64,000 bases of DNA, taken from the NCBI RefSeq assembly GCF_900453105.1, contig NZ_UGPW01000001.1, forward strand, positions 248,001 to 312,000. The letters run 5' to 3'. Shown one piece after another: positions 9,216 to 15,643 of this stretch. The notes beneath the pieces are model-generated. The model saw only the letters and a program-made list of their open reading frames with translations, was not told the DNA's origin and ran no database searches. Made by a program: the position numbers and the translations under genes. Source of the DNA: Moraxella ovis (lineage in GTDB: Bacteria; Pseudomonadota; Gammaproteobacteria; Pseudomonadales; Moraxellaceae). How positions within the stretch are numbered: the first letter of the stretch is position 1; each line of letters begins with the position of its first letter.

Positions 9216-9244
9216 TATACAAAGTAAGTACAAATAGGATGCAA
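9216..9244 (-). promoter_or_regulatory. Promoter candidate for the leftward block starting at 9189
   Basis: On the minus strand TTGCAT (9239-9244), a 17-bp spacer and TGTATA (9216-9221) lie 27 bases upstream of the 52-residue gene. It partly overlaps the terminator of the BRO gene, so the block from 9189 to 5106 may be transcribed on its own as well as from pL. Confidence 0.45.
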
Positions 9245-9290
9245 AAAAGCCCCTATCCGTGCCATAGGGCAAGGATAAATCGGATAGGGG
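9243..9290 (-). terminator. Terminator behind the BRO antirepressor gene
   Basis: A perfect 10-bp inverted repeat (cccctatccg at 9250-9259 and cggatagggg at 9281-9290) with a 21-nt loop is followed on the minus strand by a T run (9243-9248). It closes the antirepressor transcript. Confidence 0.75.
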
Positions 9291-9298
9291 AGTTTAGA

Positions 9299-10027
9299 TT
9301 AGGTTAAATCAGCCAGACTGTCGGCAAAGAACGCAGGCAGCGTCTTTTGTTTTTGGCTGTGGTGGTATTCGCAGGACTGTGCGATGTCGGCTAACAGCTT
9401 GGCTGTGATGTCCTTGTCATCGCATTTTAGGACTTGGCGAATGAATGTCTGTTCGGCAAGATGTACCGCCGCTGTGTACTGCTCGCAGGCGGTAAATATC
9501 TCGCTAAGCTCACGCCCCAAGATGGGCAGATGCTCGGTAGTAAATGGCTGTCCTGATGGCACGCCTGACACACGACGCAGACGATGCCATATGGCATGAG
9601 AAGCCGACTCGGATTTAAAAAACTTCATCTTGCACAGATGTACCAAATGAGCCAAGGCGACTTGCTGTTTGTTCGTCAGGGCGTTGGTGGGCTTTTGGCG
9701 ATATGAGCCTGTTTTGCGGATTGTGGGCAGGACTTCATCAAAGACCCAGTTTTGGAATTTGACCGCTTCGGCTTTGTTAGAACGGAAAATCACACGGTAT
9801 AGGTTGGGTTCGGAGATGAAAGTGATTTGTTGAACTCCGCCTTTGGTAGGGGTGGAAAGTTTTGCTACCCCTTTTGGGTCAAGATTGAAAGTGCTTACGG
9901 GGCGATTTTGCAAAGCCAAAATAGCTGACACATCAGCAAGGCAAAAATAGGGCTCATCACCTTTTAGAGCGGTGCGGACTTGATAAGATTTGTCAAAATT
10001 GAAAATTTGAATGTTTGACATAGTCAT
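9299..10027 (-). CDS. BRO-N family phage antirepressor
   Basis: A 242-residue protein. The N-terminal BRO domain covers residues 1-110 (FNFDKSYQVRTALKGDEPYF, FISEPNLYRVIFRS, FQNWVFDEVLPTIRKTGSY). A helical C-terminal domain follows (from about residue 118), similar in layout to ORF6C-type domains. Such proteins bind DNA or inactivate phage repressors. It has its own leader of almost 390 bases that includes a C4-like RNA unit and switching stems. The start is ATG at 10027, with ATG at 10021 as an alternative; the Shine-Dalgarno lies in CGTTAGGA at 10030-10037. Confidence 0.9.
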   Translation of the reverse strand: MTMSNIQIFNFDKSYQVRTALKGDEPYFCLADVSAILALQNRPVSTFNLDPKGVAKLSTPTKGGVQQITFISEPNLYRVIFRSNKAEAVKFQNWVFDEVLPTIRKTGSYRQKPTNALTNKQQVALAHLVHLCKMKFFKSESASHAIWHRLRRVSGVPSGQPFTTEHLPILGRELSEIFTACEQYTAAVHLAEQTFIRQVLKCDDKDITAKLLADIAQSCEYHHSQKQKTLPAFFADSLADLT

Positions 10028-10215
10028 TTTCCTAACGATAAGAGTTTAAAAATCCTACCACAGAAAAACGCCAAGTTTAGGGTGGTAGGGGTTACAGGAT
10101 TGGCGTACTGTTCGTTAGGTAACAGCGTATCTTGCGATACTCCCATAACCCCTACCATAATGGGGGTGTACATTTTGCGTACACCCTTTTAGGAAAGGGT
10201 TATAATTTTATTATA
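10028..10215 (-). promoter_or_regulatory. Structured leader of the antirepressor mRNA
   Basis: A -10 box TATAAT lies at 10210-10215 on the minus strand, without a good -35. The leader then forms several stems: gggtgtac/gtacaccc, GTATC-GCAA-GATAC, and an 11-bp long-range stem between 10146-10156 and 10084-10094. Segment 10082-10089 can instead pair with 10054-10061, so two folds exclude each other. Segment 10099-10120 is complementary to the C4-like RNA. The same segment is complementary to 10068-10074 and to the Shine-Dalgarno region 10031-10037. A translation switch is inferred. Confidence 0.6.
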
Positions 10216-10243
10216 CCCCTTTATTTGGGGTAATTAGTGCAAT

Positions 10244-10324
10244 AAAAAAACCGCCTTTGGGGCGGCTGCATTGCAACCTAACGAAATTCAGAACGCCAAT
10301 TCTGACATCGGATTTTGCCGATGT
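10244..10324 (-). ncRNA. C4-like antisense RNA upstream of the antirepressor
   Basis: A complete small transcription unit on the minus strand. The predicted start is near 10324, then stem-loop acatcgg/ccgatgt (10305-10324), stem-loop cagaa/ttctg with loop uuggcg (10289-10304), a single-stranded block uucguuaggu (10276-10285), and terminator hairpin ccgcc/ggcgg (10251-10265) with T7. The length is about 81 nt. The loop block and the single-stranded block are complementary to 10099-10105 and 10111-10120 of the downstream leader. P1 C4 RNA has the same size, place and two-block pairing with ant mRNA. Family membership is inferred. Confidence 0.7.
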
Positions 10325-10330
10325 GGGTAT

Positions 10331-10359
10331 ATCATACCCCACTAATTGCCCCTTGTCAA
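10331..10359 (-). promoter_or_regulatory. Strong sigma70 promoter for the C4-like RNA
   Basis: On the minus strand TTGACA (10354-10359), a 17-bp spacer and TATGAT (10331-10336). It is close to consensus and is the best promoter in the prophage by eye. The start would fall at about 10324, the first base of the first hairpin. Confidence 0.75.
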
Positions 10360-10369
10360 TCCCCCAATA

Positions 10370-10404
10370 AAAAATCCACGCGGTGAAGTGGCGTGGACTT
10401 TTTT
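10370..10404. terminator. Bidirectional terminator behind the DUF2335-like gene
   Basis: The stem tccacg.../...cgtgga (10375-10397) is flanked by A6 on the left and T8 on the right. It lies 10 bases beyond the stop of the gene at 10415 and can end transcription in both directions. Confidence 0.7.
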
Positions 10405-10414
10405 TTGATTTTTT

Positions 10415-10867
10415 TTACGGATTGGGTGGGGGATTTTTAGGCTGTTGTCTTAGCACATAGACAATTAAAATACCAATAATCGCTGTAATAGCAACACCAG
10501 CAACCCAACCATTATCATAATACAATGCCAATCCTGCAATCGCAAGCAGACCCATACCAAGTGCCAAACCAAACCACTGTCCACGCCCCATCAAAGACAG
10601 GTTCGTTTTATCCATTTCTATCAAGGCGGTATTGACACGCTGTGCTTCGGCTATTTGGCTGTCTTGTATCTTATGGCGTTGCTCTTGTTCGGCTTTTGCC
10701 ATTTGCATAACTTGCTCAACATATTTTGGGTCAATTTTGTTGAGTTCGTGTAAAAATTCCGCAGGCGGATAAGGCGAATACTCCTCCACCTGCTCAAACT
10801 GTGCTTGTAGTCCACGCTCATCTTGGGTGGCACTTACTCGTGTGCCTTTACGCTGTTTTTGGTTCAT
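10415..10867 (-). CDS. DUF2335-like membrane protein
   Basis: A 150-residue protein. The soluble N-terminal part is helical (about residues 35-95, DPKYVEQVMQMAKAEQEQRH), then two transmembrane helices separated by a short DNGW turn, and a proline-rich end. This layout matches DUF2335 phage proteins. The ATG at 10867 is chosen; the longer frame lacks a better site. It overlaps the upstream gene by 20 bases. It forms a small unit with its own promoter, palindromic operator and terminator, which looks like a moron. Confidence 0.75.
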   Translation of the reverse strand: MNQKQRKGTRVSATQDERGLQAQFEQVEEYSPYPPAEFLHELNKIDPKYVEQVMQMAKAEQEQRHKIQDSQIAEAQRVNTALIEMDKTNLSLMGRGQWFGLALGMGLLAIAGLALYYDNGWVAGVAITAIIGILIVYVLRQQPKNPPPNP

Positions 10868-11069
10868 AGCGTACCATTCCAAGTGAACTGCCAACCTTTT
10901 TGCTGGCATTAGACATATCCACACCGACTGCTTGCCAATCTTGTGCAATACCGCTTGGCTGCACTTCTACATTGGTTGGGCGAATGTAGCGTGGTTCTGC
11001 TGATACTGTACTTGGTAATAACATCATTGCTGACATCACGCCCTCCAAAAATGGAGACAGTTTATTCAT
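10848..11069 (-). CDS. Small exported protein with signal peptide
   Basis: A 73-residue protein with a signal peptide (MNKLSPFLEGVMSAMMLLPS, probable cut after VSA). The mature part is short and polar. The ATG at 11069 is chosen because AAAGGCG lies 6 nt upstream; a start at 11093 is less likely. It overlaps the DUF2335-like gene. Function is unknown. Confidence 0.6.
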   Translation of the reverse strand: MNKLSPFLEGVMSAMMLLPSTVSAEPRYIRPTNVEVQPSGIAQDWQAVGVDMSNASKKVGSSLGMVRYEPKTA

Positions 11070-11098
11070 AATTACGCCTTTAATTAACTTCATAAGTT

Positions 11099-11152
11099 GT
11101 TTACTTAAGTAAACCTTTTGTTTATTATAACCGCAACTATGAGCAAATACAA
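11099..11152 (-). promoter_or_regulatory. Promoter and perfect palindrome in front of the small exported-protein gene
   Basis: On the minus strand TTGTAT (11147-11152), a 17-bp spacer and TATAAT (11124-11129). A perfect 16-bp palindrome GTTTACTTAAGTAAAC lies at 11099-11114, about where transcription starts. This is a likely operator. It differs from the pL/pR operator, though both contain GTTTA. Confidence 0.6.
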
Positions 11153-11285
11153 CCTTTGGTGTTATTTTGCTTGCTTGGGTGAAGTATCAAGTTCATTGGA
11201 CTAGGGCATAAACCCCAATCCACTAACCCTTTTTAAGTTTTTAAAGAGTTGCCCTGTAGGTCGTCCCTATGGGGCTTTTTGGTGT

Positions 11286-11825
11286 TTAGCCCTGTCTTGC
11301 CCACGGATTGCCCTGTGCTTGTGGCTGTGGGGCAGGTTGTGGGGCTTGGGGTTGTGCATAGCCTTGTGGAGCTACTTGGGCAGGCGTGCCAAATTGTGGG
11401 GCGGACTGCAAGGGGCTGTTTAAGGGGAAAAACTTCTTAACCGAGTTGCGTGGCTCATATTGTCCGCTTTTGTCGGTTTCAATGGCGACACGAATGCCGA
11501 TAGGCTTGCCGTGCAACTGCTCGCTGTCTTGTAGGCTTAAAATCCCACACGCCCCAGCCAGCTGTGCCATCTGCTCTCGTCCGATGGTTTGGGCGGTGGC
11601 ATTGGCATTGGTCAGTGTGATGTTTTGGAAAATTAAGCGACCAGCGAAATCGCCTTCAAGCACTTTGAGTGATAGGCTAAGGTAAGAGCCACGACCGTCT
11701 TTGGTTTGTTTAATTTCTGAGCGGTTTACTTCAGCAGTGTAGTTGCCTGCTGGAATTGGTGCGAAGTTGTCGCTCTGTGCTTCTTTTACTTCGTCTTGGG
11801 TGAAGCTTAGGTTTAATAGTGCCAT
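11286..11825 (-). CDS. DUF669 family phage protein
   Basis: A 179-residue protein. Residues 1-130 match the DUF669 pattern (PIPAGNYTAEVNRSEIKQTK, YLSLSLKVLEGDFAGRLIF). The C-terminal 45 residues are Pro/Gln-rich and disordered and end in NPWARQG. DUF669 proteins occur beside phage recombination ATPases and are thought to bind DNA. The ATG has a GGAG site upstream. It lies 43 bases after the ATPase gene in the leftward operon. Confidence 0.85.
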   Translation of the reverse strand: MALLNLSFTQDEVKEAQSDNFAPIPAGNYTAEVNRSEIKQTKDGRGSYLSLSLKVLEGDFAGRLIFQNITLTNANATAQTIGREQMAQLAGACGILSLQDSEQLHGKPIGIRVAIETDKSGQYEPRNSVKKFFPLNSPLQSAPQFGTPAQVAPQGYAQPQAPQPAPQPQAQGNPWARQG

Positions 11826-11868
11826 GGGTTTCTCCTGTTTGGCGGTTGTGTTGTGTTCGTTGTGTTCG

Positions 11869-12564
11869 TCAGCCTAGAATCTTTTGCTGAATGTGGGCAA
11901 GGTTGGCCACTTCTCGCTCAGCTAATCGCCCTGAGCGGTCTTTGGCGTGGTACTTGATGTCTGGTACCGTCTGCAAGTAGCGAATGCTGTTACCTTCGGT
12001 GTCCTTTTCTACACGCAAAAAGAACACTTCATCAAAGAAGTAGGGAAGGGCTTGACCGAGCTTCTTGCCAGGTAGGGCAGGTTGATAACGTACCACGCCA
12101 GTATCATCTTGATAGGATTCAAGCTTGGCGGTAAAGTACACGTTGCGAGGCAGGTCGCGAAATGCCCGAATCATGTCCTCAACCTTTTCTTGCATCTCAC
12201 CATAGGCTTGGCGTGGGTCTTTGACTGCTTTCTTGGCGGCAGATAGGATAACTTCGCCCATCTCACTCACGCTATCCAAGCAAATCCATTCGTATGACTG
12301 TCCCTGTTCAGTGGTAGTGAGCCATTGATAGGCTCTCATTAGGTCGTCAATTGACTTGATTTCAATCACGGCAATATCGGCGCCTGCAATAGATAAAAGC
12401 CCCGCCTCTGCTGATAGGATGATGGTGCGAGTATGATCGGGCGTGGTGGCGCATAGGCACGTCTTACCAGCGCCTGCCTGTCCATATACCAGCACCTTGA
12501 TCCCTCTTGCGTTGGCTAGGGCTGACACGGTGGTGAGATTGATACTATTAATTGGTGCGCTCAT
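11869..12564 (-). CDS. RecA-like phage nucleotide-binding ATPase (AAA_24, Sak4-like)
   Basis: A 231-residue ATPase with Walker A GQAGAGKT near residues 28-35 and a Walker B-like WICLDSV near residues 95-101. This fits the AAA_24/phage nucleotide-binding family, whose Sak4 members promote single-strand annealing. Its neighbours DUF669 and helicase support a role in recombination. The ATG at 12564 is chosen because of GAGG 8 nt upstream; it overlaps the stop of the preceding small gene by one base. Confidence 0.85.
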   Translation of the reverse strand: MSAPINSINLTTVSALANARGIKVLVYGQAGAGKTCLCATTPDHTRTIILSAEAGLLSIAGADIAVIEIKSIDDLMRAYQWLTTTEQGQSYEWICLDSVSEMGEVILSAAKKAVKDPRQAYGEMQEKVEDMIRAFRDLPRNVYFTAKLESYQDDTGVVRYQPALPGKKLGQALPYFFDEVFFLRVEKDTEGNSIRYLQTVPDIKYHAKDRSGRLAEREVANLAHIQQKILG

Positions 12565-12731
12565 TAATAATCCTCTTGTTGGTTGGCTTTTAGCCATTCT
12601 TTGTGCGCGTTGATGAATTCTTGATAGCCTTGCTCTTGTCTGTCATAGGCTTGAATGGTTAGGGTTGTACAGCCCTTGAGCAAGGCGAACCCAAACACAA
12701 CAATGACTGCTGCCAGTAGTGCTTGTTTCAT
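12564..12731 (-). CDS. 55-residue membrane or lipoprotein-like peptide
   Basis: A short frame starting MKQALLAAVIVVFGFALLKG, with a Cys at residue 21. The sequence LLKGC resembles a lipobox but Lys before GC is unusual, so it may be only membrane anchored. The tail is polar (YDRQEQGYQEFINAHKEW). The ribosome site GGAG lies 8 nt before ATG, and the stop overlaps the next start (TAATG). It is the first gene of the pL operon. Confidence 0.65.
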   Translation of the reverse strand: MKQALLAAVIVVFGFALLKGCTTLTIQAYDRQEQGYQEFINAHKEWLKANQQEDY

Positions 12732-12997
12732 GGTTAGTCTCCTAAAGTTAATCCGTGATTGGCAACTTGTAAGTATGACTTACCAGTTGCCAATAGCCGA
12801 TCAACTGTTTCCAAAATGGAACAGGTTCACCCCGTTATCTGCCACGGTGGTGTGGGCTTTGTTTAGCTGATTTTAGTTTTTGACAATCTAATTAGTTTTT
12901 GAAAATCTAATCCAATCTAAACTCTACATTGTTCCCTTGTAGTAGGGCTTCCTGATTTTTAGATAGTGTTCAAGGCATCGTCTACGTTGATGATGTT
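12732..12997 (-). promoter_or_regulatory. Untranslated pL leader with hairpin and tandem repeat
   Basis: About 265 bases lie between pL and the first gene, with no convincing gene. A 10-bp perfect inverted repeat attggcaact/agttgccaat spans 12758-12794, with a further inner TAAG/CTTA pairing. A 19-bp tandem direct repeat with one mismatch (ttagtttttgacaatctaa) lies at 12873-12891 and 12892-12910. These could be antitermination or attenuation signals. No function is shown. Confidence 0.45.
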
Positions 12998-13049
12998 ATT
13001 AAACCATAGGTTTCATAAAATGTAAACCATTAATTTAAACTTTAGGTTT
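12998..13049 (-). promoter_or_regulatory. pL-like early promoter with operators OL
   Basis: On the minus strand TTTACA (13021-13026), a 17-bp spacer and TTTAAT (12998-13003). Operator AAACCATAGGTTT (13001-13013) covers the -10 region. A second operator AAACTTTAGGTTT lies at 13037-13049, and a partial one starts at 13024. The same motif is found in the repressor/Cro gap at 15292-15413. Repressor binding should shut off the left operon. Confidence 0.7.
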
Positions 13050-13090
13050 AAAAAGTTTACAAACCAATGATTTTTCACAAAATTTGGGCG

Positions 13091-13115
13091 AAAAAAAACC
13101 ACCCCAAAGGGTGGT
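13091..13115 (-). terminator. Terminator behind the DUF3037 gene
   Basis: The stem accaccc/gggtggt (13098-13104, 13109-13115) is followed on the minus strand by T8. It ends the repressor-kinase-DUF3037 transcript before pL. Confidence 0.8.
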
Positions 13116-13133
13116 CTAGATTAAAATTCTAGT

Positions 13134-14006
13134 TTAACAAGCCATTTCTAAGGTTGTAGTTAGGCACTTATCAAGTGTTGGTTCCACATGAATATGAATA
13201 TCATAGTCCTGCTTGCGCAGCACTTCAAGTCTGTGTAGACATTTATCCAGTCTTTCGTCCCTTTGGGCTTGTTCAGCTTGACTTTCCAAAGGTGGATGAT
13301 AAATGCTAATGCCTGCTTTTATGGTTCTGCCCAAGATCTCGCAGCAGTTTGCAAGGTTGGTAACGCCAACATGCTCAACATTATGGGTGAAATATACATC
13401 ATCTAAATAGTCGGCCGATACAACCGTGCCATAAAAAGACTTTTCAAAATATTTATGCACCAAAGGCAGATCCAGGCTCATCTGATTGGCTCCTTGCCCA
13501 ACCAGAATAGGAGTGTCTCTCAAATAGTTATCATAGACATCTGGTAGTTGACCTTTGATGTAACTAGTTACTCTCTTTCTTAAATCTTTGGTATTGATGT
13601 TTTGCCGTTTTTTGTCTACTGTTTCAGCAGGTGACTCTAGCAAAGAAATCATGGAGCGGTATAGGTCTGACAGTATCTCATCAATGCTATCACCCTGTGC
13701 TGTTTGGCGTGGACCATAACTAATGTGAGATGATGGGCTGACATTATAATGATTTTCGGCCAAGGTCTCTGCAACAACCGTAAGTAAGAACTTAATGTTT
13801 GCCACACCAAGGGTGCCAAAAAGACGCTCAAAAACAGAGGTGCTTTCAAGTAATTTGGCGTGACATTTTTTATCTTTGTCAATAAATACGACGCCTACAT
13901 TGAACAACTCGCCTGTGGTTTTATCAGGACTAAAACGCACACAAAACCACTCACCTGTTACGGTGGCGGTTTGCTCTTGGGTTAGTAGGTGTTGCCAGTT
14001 ATTCAT
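13134..14006 (-). CDS. DUF3037 domain protein
   Basis: A 290-residue protein. Residues 19-60 carry the DUF3037 signature (EWFCVRFSPDKTTGELFNVG). The remaining 200 residues are mixed helix and strand without a known motif. The family has no established biochemical role. Its ATG overlaps the stop of the HipA-like kinase gene (14003-14006), so the two products are probably made together and may act together. It is the last gene of the repressor transcript, so it should be expressed in the lysogen. A role in phage defence or in controlling the kinase is inferred only. Confidence 0.75.
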   Translation of the reverse strand: MNNWQHLLTQEQTATVTGEWFCVRFSPDKTTGELFNVGVVFIDKDKKCHAKLLESTSVFERLFGTLGVANIKFLLTVVAETLAENHYNVSPSSHISYGPRQTAQGDSIDEILSDLYRSMISLLESPAETVDKKRQNINTKDLRKRVTSYIKGQLPDVYDNYLRDTPILVGQGANQMSLDLPLVHKYFEKSFYGTVVSADYLDDVYFTHNVEHVGVTNLANCCEILGRTIKAGISIYHPPLESQAEQAQRDERLDKCLHRLEVLRKQDYDIHIHVEPTLDKCLTTTLEMAC

Positions 14007-14860
14007 GTTAATAGATGTAGTCTTTGAGCGTGGTAATGTTCGCTATCACCTGTTCTTTTGCAAAGAAAATCGGTAAAATTATTATAGTCCATTTCCTGCC
14101 CTTGATAAAGAGACTTTATCCAAAAATTTATCTCTTCTAGGCATGAATTGACCGCATTGGCATGGTTGGCACAGACGTGTAAGATGTTACTAGAAATGGT
14201 TTTCCAAGACTTTTGCATAGATGATTCGCTAAATGTCCAAAGTTTGTTGGAATAAACTTTACTAGAATCTAGGTTGGTTGGCTGCCAAGGAGTGCCGTCT
14301 TCGGTCGCCAATCTGCCATTATCAATAACGTGATAAGTTTGTCTGCCTGTTCTTAGTATATTGTTTAGGTGGCGGTCGGTATGAGCTATCGTATTATCCA
14401 TTGCCAAAGTGTCGGGCAGATACTTCCATTTTGACATCTCATTGATCAAAGAAGGTGTCCAGCCATGAAAATCAAAGGCGGTTTGACTCTTATCAATCTT
14501 GGCAGTGCAAAAAACAGGATAGTATTGCTCTTTTTTTAACAGTAAAACCAACTCATTAGGCAACTGGTTGTCAACATTATTGTTGAGAATATGATTGATG
14601 TCCATTAGGGTAATATAGGCATGGGTTGGCTGTGGTACGCCCAAAGCATTGGCGACAAGGTAGCCAACAATCTCATTAAATAAGGAGCGGTCATCGGTGG
14701 TAAATGGGTATATTTTGCAATAAACATCTTGCAAAACTTGCTTTTTGCCATTGTTAATTTGCATGCTAGCAACAAAAACAGGGTTTATGTTGCCATGAGA
14801 TACCCATCCTTTAAAAGTGCGAAAAGAGTTGGGTTGCAACAGTTTTATGACTTTATTCAT
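14003..14860 (-). CDS. HipA-like Ser/Thr kinase (HipA_2 type)
   Basis: A 285-residue compact kinase. Visible elements are the ATP-binding Lys49 (VYCKIYPF), a Glu63 partner (FNEIVGYLVANALGV), a catalytic loop HTDRHLNN with Asp162 and Asn166/167, and a metal-binding Asp180 in VIDNGR. This is the HipA_2 layout, shorter than classic HipA (about 440 residues) and lacking its N-subdomain 1. All key residues are present, so it may be active. It overlaps the repressor gene by 8 bases and the DUF3037 gene by 4. The target is unknown. Confidence 0.85.
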   Translation of the reverse strand: MNKVIKLLQPNSFRTFKGWVSHGNINPVFVASMQINNGKKQVLQDVYCKIYPFTTDDRSLFNEIVGYLVANALGVPQPTHAYITLMDINHILNNNVDNQLPNELVLLLKKEQYYPVFCTAKIDKSQTAFDFHGWTPSLINEMSKWKYLPDTLAMDNTIAHTDRHLNNILRTGRQTYHVIDNGRLATEDGTPWQPTNLDSSKVYSNKLWTFSESSMQKSWKTISSNILHVCANHANAVNSCLEEINFWIKSLYQGQEMDYNNFTDFLCKRTGDSEHYHAQRLHLLT

Positions 14861-15266
14861 TTGGCGACTCCACCAAATGAGCTACGCTCAATTTTTTCCC
14901 CGATGCACTTTTTACGGTGTCTAAGGTGGCATTCAATAACCCAACTAATTGAGGTGTTAATTCTCCATTTCTTTCCATTTCTTTTAAAGTCTCTACTAAT
15001 TCTACTGTACTAGTACTTGGCTCATAGTCTGCAAGAGCCCCCTTATAGGCGACCTGAGTGCCAATCATCTCTCCCTCACCAGTGGCGAGCCAGCCATAAT
15101 TGACGCCTAGGAACCTTGCTAAATCTTGCAAAGTCTCTTTACCGATTTGACCCTTCTTCCATTTCGTGGCCGCTTGAGCTGACAAGTTGATGCTTGTCGC
15201 AGCTTTCGACCAAGAAACACCTTTATGATCAAGGGCGGCTTGTATTCTTTCTGGAATGGTGGTCAT
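14853..15266 (-). CDS. Phage repressor with HTH domain, no visible peptidase domain
   Basis: A 137-residue protein. Residues 5-65 form an HTH_3 domain (IPERIQAALDHKGVSWSKAA). The C-terminal half is a short helical region with no S24/LexA Ser-Lys peptidase motif. It lies opposite a Cro-like gene, with operators in between, so it is the CI-type repressor by position. The ATG at 15266 is chosen because AGGTGA lies 5 nt upstream. Without autocleavage, induction probably depends on antirepressors. It could also act as a HipB-like partner for the kinase behind it. Confidence 0.85.
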   Translation of the reverse strand: MTTIPERIQAALDHKGVSWSKAATSINLSAQAATKWKKGQIGKETLQDLARFLGVNYGWLATGEGEMIGTQVAYKGALADYEPSTSTVELVETLKEMERNGELTPQLVGLLNATLDTVKSASGKKLSVAHLVESPNE

Positions 15267-15291
15267 GGTATCACCTATGTATCTTTCTTTT

Positions 15292-15333
15292 AACCTATGG
15301 TTACATGATACGCCTTTTCGGTATAAAAATAAA
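15292..15333 (-). promoter_or_regulatory. pRM-like promoter for the repressor operon
   Basis: On the minus strand TTTATT (15328-15333), a 17-bp spacer and TATCAT (15305-15310). Operator AACCTATGGTT (15292-15302) lies at the expected start site, which suggests autoregulation. Confidence 0.5.
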
Positions 15334-15335
15334 GC

Positions 15336-15413
15336 AACCAAAAGTTTAAAATTTTATTGCTTATTTTAGCAACTTATGGTTTAATAAGGTTTATTTTTTT
15401 GGCAAATAGGTTT
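15336..15413 (+). promoter_or_regulatory. pR-like promoter with operators OR
   Basis: TTGCTT (15357-15362), a 17-bp spacer and TTTAAT (15380-15385). Operator-like sites are aaccaaaagttt (15336-15347), aacttatggttt (15371-15382, over the spacer and -10) and a half-site aaataggttt (15404-15413). The words TATGGTTTAAT occur at pL as well, so both early promoters share design. Confidence 0.65.
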
Positions 15414-15418
15414 AAAAT

Positions 15419-15643
15419 ATGACACATGAAAGAACACCAGTTGATAAGGTCGTTGAGTTTTTTGGCAGAGCCAAAGTTGCTGAGATTACAGGTGTTAGTC
15501 GTGTAGCAGTCGGCAAATGGGAGCGCAATGGGCATTTCCCTCATACCGACTACTCAGGAAAGACCAATCACGCTCACAAGCTAGCACAAGCTAGCAACGG
15601 ACATTTCAGCATTGATGACTTATTGCCGCAGGTATCACAATGA
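15419..15643 (+). CDS. Cro-like regulator
   Basis: A 74-residue HTH protein of the YdaS/Cro type (VEFFGRAKVAEITGVSRVAV, then GKWERNGHFPH). It is the first gene from pR, divergent from the repressor. Its stop overlaps the ATG of the primase gene (15640-15643). It should repress pRM and the early promoters after induction. Confidence 0.85.
   Translation: MTHERTPVDKVVEFFGRAKVAEITGVSRVAVGKWERNGHFPHTDYSGKTNHAHKLAQASNGHFSIDDLLPQVSQ

Noticed and set aside
11160..11285. Small gene or RNA between the moron promoter and the DUF669 gene
   Set aside because: No frame with start and ribosome site; only a weak plus-strand hairpin with T5 near 11276.
12655..12870. 71-codon plus-strand frame in the pL leader
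   Set aside because: It runs against the 55-residue gene and through the hairpin and leader; no convincing ribosome site.
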